Of a DNA stretch of 64,000 bases, positions 25,101-31,665 are shown piece after piece; the stretch's first letter is position 1, and each line of letters opens with the position of its first letter. Under the pieces are notes generated by a model. That model saw only the letters and a list, made by a program, of their open reading frames with translations, was not told where the DNA came from and ran no database searches. This DNA comes from Kibdelosporangium aridum (GTDB taxonomy: Bacteria; Actinomycetota; Actinomycetes; Mycobacteriales; Pseudonocardiaceae). The stretch spans positions 682,001-746,000 of the forward strand of contig NZ_FWXV01000003.1 in assembly GCF_900176515.1 (NCBI RefSeq), in the 5' to 3' direction. The position numbers were made by a program, and so were the translations under genes.

Positions 25101-25742
25101 ATGGATCCGCTCCGGGTCATGGTGGTTGACGATCACCCGCTGTTCCGGTTCGGGCTGTGCACTGTGCTCGCCGACGTACCGGGGACCGAAGTGGTCGGCG
25201 AGGCGGCCACCGGTCTGGACTCGGTCAGCGCGGCCAAGGCACTGCGGCCCGACGTGGTCGTGATGGACCTGCACCTGCCGGACATCAGCGGGATCGAGGC
25301 GACCCGCCAGATCGTCACCGAACTGCCGGGCACCGGCGTGCTCGTGCTGACGATGTTCGACGACAGCGAGTCGGTGTTCGCCGCGATGCGCGCGGGCGCT
25401 CGTGGGTATCTGCTCAAAGGCGCCGGGCAGGACCAGATCGTGCGCGCGGTACACGGTGTCGGCCGCGGCGAGGCGATCTTCGGCCCGGACATCGCCACCC
25501 GGGTGCTCGGGTACTTCAACACCCCGCCGCCAAGCAGCGACCCGGTCTTTCCCGAACTGACCAGCAGGGAACGGGAAGTGCTCGCGTTGATCGCCGAGGG
25601 GCACAGCAACGCGACCATCGCGCGTGACCTCTCGCTGAGCCCGAAGACCGTGCGAAACCACGTTTCCAGCATCTTCACCAAGCTGCACGTGGCCGATCGG
25701 GCGCAGGCGATTGTTCGCGCCCGCAACGCCGGTCTCGGTTAG
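25101..25742 (+). CDS. NarL/LuxR-family response regulator
   Basis: 213 aa. Receiver domain with acidic pair D10/D11 and phospho-acceptor D56 (VVMDLHLPD), Lys in GYLLKGA, then a LuxR helix-turn-helix (LTSREREVLALIAEGHSN, about 148-165, and SPKTVRNHVSSIFTKL). ATG at 25101, 5 bp after the kinase stop; cotranscribed partner of the PDZ sensor kinase. Targets are unknown. Confidence 0.94.
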   Translation: MDPLRVMVVDDHPLFRFGLCTVLADVPGTEVVGEAATGLDSVSAAKALRPDVVVMDLHLPDISGIEATRQIVTELPGTGVLVLTMFDDSESVFAAMRAGARGYLLKGAGQDQIVRAVHGVGRGEAIFGPDIATRVLGYFNTPPPSSDPVFPELTSREREVLALIAEGHSNATIARDLSLSPKTVRNHVSSIFTKLHVADRAQAIVRARNAGLG

Positions 25743-25770
25743 TTTTTCCCGAACGATCGTCCCGAGTGGA

Positions 25771-25795
25771 CTCGTTACGGCTTTTGCGTAACGAG
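25771..25795. terminator. Stem-loop after the response regulator
   Basis: CTCGTTACG pairs with CGTAACGAG (9 bp, 7-nt loop), 28 bp after the response-regulator stop. There is no T-run, so it may be a weak terminator or a structured leader for the downstream LuxR gene. Confidence 0.4.
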
Positions 25796-26000
25796 CTGGT
25801 CTCGGTTGCGTTTTTCCTTGCCCGCCTAGGGCATTCGGCTAGGGGCAAATTCCCGTCACCACGATGCCCGCTCGGGCAACAACGGGACATCGGTCCCATG
25901 TGGCCGGGACGCCCCTTCGGGCAAGGTGTGTGCAGCCGAAAGTTCAAGATGTGCCGGACGAATTGGGGACGTTCGCCACTTCAGCGGGGAGAGAGAAGAA

Positions 26001-26633
26001 ATGCACGAGCAGCGTCGCACTCCAGTCGTCGTCCGCGCCACCGATCCGATCCTGCAGAACGGCGTGCACATGGCCCTGCGGACCCGTCCCGAGATCTGGC
26101 TGGTCGACGAGGAATCCGCGACCCCTGAGGCCGTCGCCCTGGTTGTCACCGACCGGTTCGACGAGCGCGGCAGCCAGCTGCTGCGCACACTGCAGGTCCG
26201 GGGTTTCACCCGGATCGTGCTGATCGCGGGGGAATTGGAGGACACCGAGATCCTCACGGCGGTCGAAGGCGGTGTCTGCGCCGTCGCGCGGCGCTCCGAG
26301 ACCACGCCGGATGTGTTGGTACGCCTGGTGAAGGCCGCGGCCGCCGGTGAGGGCGCGCTGCCGCCGGACCTGCTCGGCCGGCTGCTCAACCGGGTCTCCC
26401 GGCTGCAGCGGCACGTGCTGGAGCCGCGTGGCCTGCACCTTGCCGGGATCACCAACCGGGAGACCGAGGTGCTCAAGCTGGTCGCGAATGGACTGTCCAC
26501 AAAGGAAATCGCCGACCAGCTGTGCTACTCGCAACGCACAGTGAAGAGCATCCTGCACGACGTGACCAACCGGTTCCAGCTGCGCAACCGCTCGCACGCG
26601 GTCGCGTACGCCCTTCGGGAAGGCCTGATCTAG
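26001..26633 (+). CDS. Orphan LuxR-family regulator with degenerate receiver domain
   Basis: 210 aa. The N-terminal half has a receiver-like alternation of strands and helices, but the acidic pair, a clear phospho-acceptor Asp and the Lys are missing, so it is probably not controlled by phosphorylation. The C-terminal LuxR helix-turn-helix is intact (ITNRETEVLKLVANGLSTKEI and SQRTVKSILHDVTNRF, in part). ATG at 26001 follows GGGGAGAGAGAAG. It is followed by a strong terminator. It may respond to the same stimulus as the adjacent two-component system, but that is only positional. Confidence 0.85.
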   Translation: MHEQRRTPVVVRATDPILQNGVHMALRTRPEIWLVDEESATPEAVALVVTDRFDERGSQLLRTLQVRGFTRIVLIAGELEDTEILTAVEGGVCAVARRSETTPDVLVRLVKAAAAGEGALPPDLLGRLLNRVSRLQRHVLEPRGLHLAGITNRETEVLKLVANGLSTKEIADQLCYSQRTVKSILHDVTNRFQLRNRSHAVAYALREGLI

Positions 26634-26647
26634 AAAGTCGATTCGGT

Positions 26648-26677
26648 GAAAAAGCCCCGCCGCGGCGGGGCTTTTTC
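26648..26677. terminator. Strong bidirectional intrinsic terminator
   Basis: Perfect 30-bp palindrome around GCCCCGCCGCGGCGGGGC with AAAAA on one side and TTTTT on the other, 12 bp after the LuxR gene stop. It fits a rho-independent terminator working in both directions and isolates the DUF4255 gene from upstream transcription. Confidence 0.9.
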
Positions 26678-26775
26678 GTTTACGCACCCGTCGCCTCTTC
26701 GGGCGACCTGGAGCACCCTTTCAGGCGGGCGCTCACCCCTTGGGCGGGACTGTCCCGAACTGGACACTCGACGGT

Positions 26776-27270
26776 GTGATCACAGAAGTGGACGACGCGC
26801 TGTGCAAGCTGTTCGGCAGGCAGATGCCGGAGGGCACGGTCGTCCGGCTGGATCCGCCGAAGCCGACGTGGCAGACCGAGCGCCCGTCGAACACCATCGA
26901 CCTGTTCCTGTTCGGCTTACAGGACGACACGGGGGCGCCACCGCAAGGCGAACCGATCCGCCGCTGCGAGCTGTCCTACCTGGTCACCGCACGGGCCGAG
27001 AAGATCCACGAGGAGCATCGGCTGCTCGACCGGGCACTGCGCACCGCGATGTTCACCGGCACGCTGCCCGAGGACTGCATGTCGTCCTCATTGGCGGTCA
27101 CCAAGCAGCCGGTGTACCTCAAAATCGCCAACACCGGGCCTGGGTCGCTGTGGACGAGCCTGGGGATGCCCGCGCGGGCGGCTTTCGTGATGAACGTCAG
27201 CGTGCCGATGCTGCCCGAGCAGAACACGTCCCCGCGCAAGAGTCCTCGGCGGGTCTGGGAGACCCCCTAG
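26776..27270 (+). CDS. Pvc16/DUF4255 family protein
   Basis: 164 aa, starting ITEVDDALCKLF, with TIDLFLFGLQ and a RRCELSYLVTARAE motif, typical of DUF4255. Relatives (Pvc16) are encoded in contractile injection systems, where they are thought to act at the tail end. No other tail genes are present here, so this is an orphan member. GTG at 26776 is the family-like start. It ends tail-to-tail with the next gene, sharing a CTAG that gives both stop codons. Confidence 0.75.
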   Translation: MITEVDDALCKLFGRQMPEGTVVRLDPPKPTWQTERPSNTIDLFLFGLQDDTGAPPQGEPIRRCELSYLVTARAEKIHEEHRLLDRALRTAMFTGTLPEDCMSSSLAVTKQPVYLKIANTGPGSLWTSLGMPARAAFVMNVSVPMLPEQNTSPRKSPRRVWETP

Positions 27271-27734
27271 TCGAAGCCCTGCCCGATCAGCACGATCGCG
27301 CCAATGGACGCCAGTGTGCCGCCATTGCGGGAAAACCACTGATCAGCGTCGTTCTGCGGCTCCAGCGCGCGGTTGTGCGGGGTGACCGTGACGGCCAGCC
27401 TGTACTCGACGTCGCCGATCACATCGACACCGTCCTGACCGAAGTCGATCACGCTGACGCCGCTGAAGACCATCGTCGCCGGGTGTTCGAAGGTGCTCTC
27501 GACCTGCGTGAACCGGTGTTTGGCCGGGCAGGTCACACTCGGCTCGCCGGTACCGAGGCCGCTGATGAACACGCCTTCGCTGATCCGGTTGAGCACCGGC
27601 CGGACATCGCTGCTGGATGTGGACGTGACCATGACGTGCCCGCTGAGCGTCAACGCGAGATCCACTTCCACGTGCCCAATGTCGGCCGTCGCCGCCGCGA
27701 TCGGTGTATCGGGCAGCGTGTACCGGACGGCCAT
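27267..27734 (-). CDS. Hypothetical protein adjoining the DUF4255 gene
   Basis: 155 aa, not recognised. Beta-rich, no signal peptide, no membrane helix. ATG at 27734 is preferred over the in-frame GTG at 27740 because AGGGG lies 5 bp upstream. Its stop codon TAG is the complement of the CTAG that ends the DUF4255 gene. It could be a structural or scaffold protein related to the same system, but nothing in the sequence proves that. Confidence 0.7.
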   Translation of the reverse strand: MAVRYTLPDTPIAAATADIGHVEVDLALTLSGHVMVTSTSSSDVRPVLNRISEGVFISGLGTGEPSVTCPAKHRFTQVESTFEHPATMVFSGVSVIDFGQDGVDVIGDVEYRLAVTVTPHNRALEPQNDADQWFSRNGGTLASIGAIVLIGQGFD

Positions 27735-27939
27735 GACCACCCCTAGCGCGCGAAAGTTGAGCCTGCGTCACGTTAGGGCTTTCAAGGCGGGTTCTGACGG
27801 CCCGAAAGGGCAGCACATTGGGCGCCGCGCGGGACGTTTCGGCTCAGGTAACGCGATGCAGACGATTGCCTGCGGCCAAAAAGCCCAGCTCTCACACGGC
27901 CGAAACACCTCGGAAACACCGTGCGGCAAGCCTGGGTGC

Positions 27940-28983
27940 ATGACCGAAACCCACACGTGGCGGCTGCGCGTCGAGCTCGACGACTCCCCGGGTGTGCTCG
28001 CTCGGGTCACCACCCGGCTGGCCGCCCGCGACTGCAACGTACTGGCGCTCTCGATCCTGCCGGTGCCCTCCGGGGTGGTGGACGAGCTGGTCATCAAGGC
28101 CGCACCGGACGTGCCACCGGCCGAACTGGTCAGGGAGATCCGCGCGGAAGGCGGCAAATGCCTCGGCATCACCCACGCTGACGTCCGCGATCTCGTCGAC
28201 CCGCCCACCGCGGCGCTTCGCGCGGCGGCACTGGCGTTCGAGGACCCGTGCGCCGCGCCCGAGGCACTGCGTGTGCTGCTCGCGGCTGACTCGGTGAGCT
28301 TCGAAATGGGTACGCCCGGCGAGGTGTTGGACGGTGGTCACCGCGCGATCCTGGCTCTTGGCGACGACCTGACCGTGGCCGCGCGACGCGGCTGGGCACC
28401 CTTCACCGACGTCGAACTGGCCCGGGCAGCCGTCTTCACGTCGATGCTCAAGGAGTCACCCGACCCGCCTTCAGCGGTGATCACGTCGGACGGCGCGGGG
28501 ATTGTGCTGCGCAGCGGGGACGCCGATGACCTGGATGCCGTGTCCGAACTGCACGCGCGTTGCTCCGCACGGACGCTGTTCGCGCGGTACCACTCTGGCG
28601 TACGGACTTTGCCACGCCGGTTGCTGCACCGTCTGTTGACGCCACCCCGCGGCCGTACGTTGCTGGCGGTGTGCGGACGCGAGGTCATCGGGATCGGGCA
28701 GTTGATCCGGACCGCACGGCCGGAAGAGGCCGAGGTGTCGCTGCTGGTCGAGGATTCCTGGCAGCAGAAGGGAATCGGCACCGCGTTGTTGCGCCGGTTG
28801 GCGGGTACCGCACGCGCGGAAGGGCATCGTGAACTGGTCGCCTGGTGCCTGCCCGGCGAGTCCGGGTTCGAACGGGCGGCGGTGCGCGCCGGAATCCCGT
28901 TGTCGATCCGGCAGGAACAGGGCATGGTCCGCCTCGGACTGCGCGTGGATGGGAGCGCTTCCGAGGAGATCAGGACGCGCTGA
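27940..28983 (+). CDS. ACT domain-GNAT acetyltransferase fusion
   Basis: 347 aa. The N-terminal about 75 residues form an ACT-like domain (LRVELDDSPGVLARVTTRLA). A linker region follows to about 180. The C-terminal GNAT domain has RSGDADDLDAVSELHARCS, VSLLVEDSWQQKGIGTALL (acetyl-CoA pyrophosphate loop Q-x-x-G-x-G) and a final strand. The ACT part probably senses an amino acid and controls acetylation of a protein or small molecule, as in amino-acid-regulated Pat-type enzymes of actinomycetes. ATG at 27940; a longer upstream frame has no support. Confidence 0.88.
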   Translation: MTETHTWRLRVELDDSPGVLARVTTRLAARDCNVLALSILPVPSGVVDELVIKAAPDVPPAELVREIRAEGGKCLGITHADVRDLVDPPTAALRAAALAFEDPCAAPEALRVLLAADSVSFEMGTPGEVLDGGHRAILALGDDLTVAARRGWAPFTDVELARAAVFTSMLKESPDPPSAVITSDGAGIVLRSGDADDLDAVSELHARCSARTLFARYHSGVRTLPRRLLHRLLTPPRGRTLLAVCGREVIGIGQLIRTARPEEAEVSLLVEDSWQQKGIGTALLRRLAGTARAEGHRELVAWCLPGESGFERAAVRAGIPLSIRQEQGMVRLGLRVDGSASEEIRTR

Positions 28984-29051
28984 CAGCCTCCACGGTGTCC
29001 GCGCCGCGCCAGGCTACCCTGGCTGCTAGGTGAGGACATGGGAGGAATCAG

Positions 29052-30080
29052 GTGGCCGGTCGACCGCTCGCTGGTGCACGCCCCACTCTCGAGGATGTCG
29101 CCGCCGTCGCCGGGGTCTCCCGCGCAACAGCGTCGCGCGTACTCAACTCGTCGCCCCGCGTGAGCCCCGAGGCCCATGAAGCCGTCACCGCCGCCGCACT
29201 GCAACTGGGCTACCAACCCAACCAGGCCGCCCGGACACTCGTGACCCGGCGGACCGGCGCGATCGCGATGCTCGTGTCCGAACCGCAGGCAAAGGTTTTC
29301 GACGACCCCCACTTCGGCACACTGGTCAGAGCGGCGGCGAGCGAACTCGCCCGTATCGACACCCAGCTCGTACTGATGCTTGGCCTAGGCGAAGGCGCCC
29401 ACGGCCGTGCCGAACGCTTCCTCCGCGGCGGCCACGTAGACGGCGCGTTGTTGTTCGCTCCGCACCAAGACGACCCGTTGCCGTCAACGGTCCGCAAGTT
29501 GCACCTGCCGTGCGTGTTCGGTGGACGGCCATGGGGCTCGTTGCGCGGGCTCTACACGGTTGACAGCGATAACGAAGGTGGCGGCTTCTTGGCCACCGAG
29601 CACCTGCTGAACATGGGGCGGAAGACGATCGTGTCGGTCACTGGGCCGGACGACGAGCTCTCCTCCCGTGACCGTCTTGCCGGCTGGATCCGGGCAACCG
29701 GCGCGGGCGACGCCGAGCTCACACACCTCACCGAGTGCGGCGAGTACACGCGTGAGGGCGGGTATCACGCGATGAACCTGCTGTTGCACCGCGTGCCCAA
29801 GCTGGACGGAGTGTTCGCGGCCAACGACCTGATGGCTGTCGGGTGCCTGCAGGCGCTGCGTGAGGCCAACCGTCGTGTGCCCGATGACGTCGCCGTGGTC
29901 GGGTTCGACGACAACCAGATGATCGCTCCGCACGCCGATCCACCGTTGACGACTGTCCGCCAGGACCTCGGCGACCAGGTCCGGAAGATGATCGCCAACT
30001 TGACGGTGCTGATCGATGGCGGATCGGTGCGCAAGCGCGAAATCCTTCCCGTTCAACTGGTTCGCCGAGAGTCGGCCTGA
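29052..30080 (+). CDS. LacI-family transcriptional regulator
   Basis: 342 aa. N-terminal LacI helix-turn-helix and hinge (TLEDVAAVAGVSRATASRVLN, then YQPNQAARTLVTRR), followed by a periplasmic-binding-protein-like effector domain with IAMLVSEP and DVAVVGFDDNQ. GTG start with GGGAGGAA 5-10 bp upstream. It would repress genes for a sugar or glycoside in the absence of its ligand. A LacI-type operator (30363-30376) lies downstream, but no target gene is beside it. Confidence 0.93.
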   Translation: MAGRPLAGARPTLEDVAAVAGVSRATASRVLNSSPRVSPEAHEAVTAAALQLGYQPNQAARTLVTRRTGAIAMLVSEPQAKVFDDPHFGTLVRAAASELARIDTQLVLMLGLGEGAHGRAERFLRGGHVDGALLFAPHQDDPLPSTVRKLHLPCVFGGRPWGSLRGLYTVDSDNEGGGFLATEHLLNMGRKTIVSVTGPDDELSSRDRLAGWIRATGAGDAELTHLTECGEYTREGGYHAMNLLLHRVPKLDGVFAANDLMAVGCLQALREANRRVPDDVAVVGFDDNQMIAPHADPPLTTVRQDLGDQVRKMIANLTVLIDGGSVRKREILPVQLVRRESA

Positions 30081-30101
30081 GCGCCTCGGCACCTGCTGAA
30101 A

Positions 30102-30130
30102 AGCCCGCGAGCGTCAAACGCAGGCGGGCT
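30102..30130. terminator. Stem-loop after the LacI gene
   Basis: AGCCCGC pairs with GCGGGCT (7 bp, 15-nt loop), 22 bp after the LacI stop; no T-run. Probable terminator or 3' stabilising structure. Confidence 0.4.
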
Positions 30131-30285
30131 GGCCAAGCCTGAAGCCCGTGCTCCAGGCGAAACGTCGGCTCCGCGGCGAAGTCGGCGGCGGTGTTCCTCC
30201 CGGCGCCGCCGCCGTTTTCCGCACCCTCGCGGTGGGACGTCAGAGGATGTCGAGCCGCCGCGCCCGGCATCCCCTGACGTCGGTG

Positions 30286-30314
30286 CCCGGAGCATCACCT
30301 CGACGTGCTCCGGG
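30286..30314. terminator. Stem-loop between convergent LacI and FtsX genes
   Basis: CCCGGAGCA pairs with TGCTCCGGG (9 bp, 11-nt loop). It sits in the region between two convergent transcription units and could end leftward transcription from the FtsX/ATPase operon, although it is over 120 bp from that operon's stop. Confidence 0.35.
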
Positions 30315-30362
30315 AGCCCGCACTCACGAGCAGACCACCCGACCTTGTCTACCGCCCGCTCG

Positions 30363-30404
30363 TGAGAGCGCTCTCACCATTGCGCGACGGCACGGCTCTG
30401 TCAA
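30363..30404 (-). promoter_or_regulatory. LacI-type operator with a leftward promoter but no gene behind it
   Basis: TGAGAGCGCTCTCA (30363-30376) is a perfect 14-bp palindrome of the LacI/CebR class (CebR: TGGGAGCGCTCCCA). On the minus strand a consensus -35 TTGACA (30404-30399) is 17 bp from AATGGT (30381-30376), which abuts the operator, the usual layout of LacI-controlled actinomycete promoters. Transcription would run toward the antisense of the LacI gene, where no credible gene exists. Confidence 0.6.
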
Positions 30405-30437
30405 GGTTGCGGACCGGGATCTATACCGTCCCGTTGC

Positions 30438-30884
30438 CTAGGCCACTGTGGACGGACCGCTCGGCGGGATCCTGCTTGCCTGGATGGCTGGGACCAAGGC
30501 GGCCAGCAGTGCACCCGCTATCCCGACGAGCAGGGCGAAGACGGCTATCTCGAATTGCACGATGTCCAGCAGGAGCAGCGTGCAGCACTGGCCGGCCACC
30601 GCGCCGAACAGGCCGATCCATGCCGCCTCGGCCAGGACACCGTTGAAGACCTGCGCTCGGCTTGCCCCAAAACACCGCAACAAGGCCACATCCTGTCGCC
30701 GCTTGCGCACGGTCGTCGAGAAAGCCTTGTACACCAGGGTTTCGGTGAGCAGGAACATCGGCACCACGCCCCAGCCGGGGACCCGCCCGACGATCATCAG
30801 GATGAGCAGCCCAATGGCCACGACGCAGCTCAGCCCCACGGCTTTGCCCATGCGCCTGCCCGCGTGGATGGGATGCACATTCAT
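30438..30884 (-). CDS. Half-size FtsX-domain ABC permease
   Basis: 148 aa, four predicted helices: about 15-32, 36-55, 85-105 and 115-137. The segment TVRKRRQDVALLRCFGASRAQV is the classical FtsX signature (R-x-x-E/D-x-A-x-x-R-x-x-G-A). A full MacB/FtsX permease has four helices around a large extracytoplasmic domain; this protein lacks that domain. The ATG overlaps the upstream ATPase gene's stop by 4 bp. It likely forms a small ABC complex with that ATPase. It may be an evolutionary remnant of a full-size permease. Confidence 0.72.
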   Translation of the reverse strand: MNVHPIHAGRRMGKAVGLSCVVAIGLLILMIVGRVPGWGVVPMFLLTETLVYKAFSTTVRKRRQDVALLRCFGASRAQVFNGVLAEAAWIGLFGAVAGQCCTLLLLDIVQFEIAVFALLVGIAGALLAALVPAIQASRIPPSGPSTVA

Positions 30885-31582
30885 CGCAGGGCCGCCCGCA
30901 CAGACTCGACGGTCGGCCGGCTCACCTCGCCGGTGATACGTCCGTCCGCCAGCACTAAAACGTGGTCGGCGTGCGCGGCCACGTACGGATCCTTGGTCGC
31001 CAACAGGACCGACTGGCCGAGCTTGCGCACCCACATCCGCAGGAACCCAAGCAGCGCCGCGGACTCGCTCCGGTTCAGCTCGCCCGTCGGCTCGTCGGCG
31101 AGCACTACGTCCGGGCGGTTCACGAACGCTCGGGCGCACGCGACTCGCTGGCGTTGTTCCGCTGTCAGCGCGGCTGGGCGCGTGCGTAGCAACAACGACA
31201 GCCCGAGCAACTCGACCACCGTGTCGAACCACGGCTTTTCCGGCTGGGTGCCCGCGAGTTCCGAGCTGATCCGGATGTTCTGCTCGACCGACAGCGTCGG
31301 GAACAGGCTGCACGTGGCGAAGACGAACCCGATCCGGTCGCGCCGCAGCTTCGTCAGCGCCGAGTCGCCGAGGCCGGTGATCCGGTCGGCTCCAATATGG
31401 ACGGTTCCGCGATCCGGTTGCTCGAGCCCGCCGAGGCAGTTGAGCAGCGTCGTCTTGCCCGCACCCGACTTGCCGACCACCGCCGTCAGCTGACCGCAGG
31501 GGACCTCGAGATCCACTCCACGCAACACGCGGGCTCGCACCACGCCACGAACACTCGCAGCAGCCCCGACAGCAACTGACAT
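30881..31582 (-). CDS. ABC transporter ATP-binding protein with altered Q-, signature and H-loops
   Basis: 233 aa, MacB/LolD-like. The Walker A GKSGAGKTT (near 38-46) and Walker B VVLADEPTGEL are intact, including the catalytic Glu. The Q-loop reads FVFATCSLF, with the Gln replaced; the signature is LTAEQ instead of LSGGQ; the H-loop reads LLATKDP, with Lys instead of His. These changes suggest weak or altered ATP hydrolysis, perhaps a signalling rather than transport role. It is coupled by a 4-bp overlap to the FtsX half-permease and lies 83 bp downstream of the LAL regulator. Confidence 0.85.
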   Translation of the reverse strand: MSVAVGAAASVRGVVRARVLRGVDLEVPCGQLTAVVGKSGAGKTTLLNCLGGLEQPDRGTVHIGADRITGLGDSALTKLRRDRIGFVFATCSLFPTLSVEQNIRISSELAGTQPEKPWFDTVVELLGLSLLLRTRPAALTAEQRQRVACARAFVNRPDVVLADEPTGELNRSESAALLGFLRMWVRKLGQSVLLATKDPYVAAHADHVLVLADGRITGEVSRPTVESVRAALR

Positions 31583-31665
31583 GCTTTCACGTTAAAAGTC
31601 GTCAGCCACTGTGCGCATCGGTACGAAGACTTGTCGTGAATCAGCCTGCAGTCTGACGTCCGGCG

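Noticed and set aside
30053..30298. 81-codon minus-strand frame downstream of the orphan LacI-type promoter
   Set aside because: Arg/Gly/Ser-rich, runs into the LacI gene, no ribosome-binding site and no family; considered as the missing target gene and rejected.
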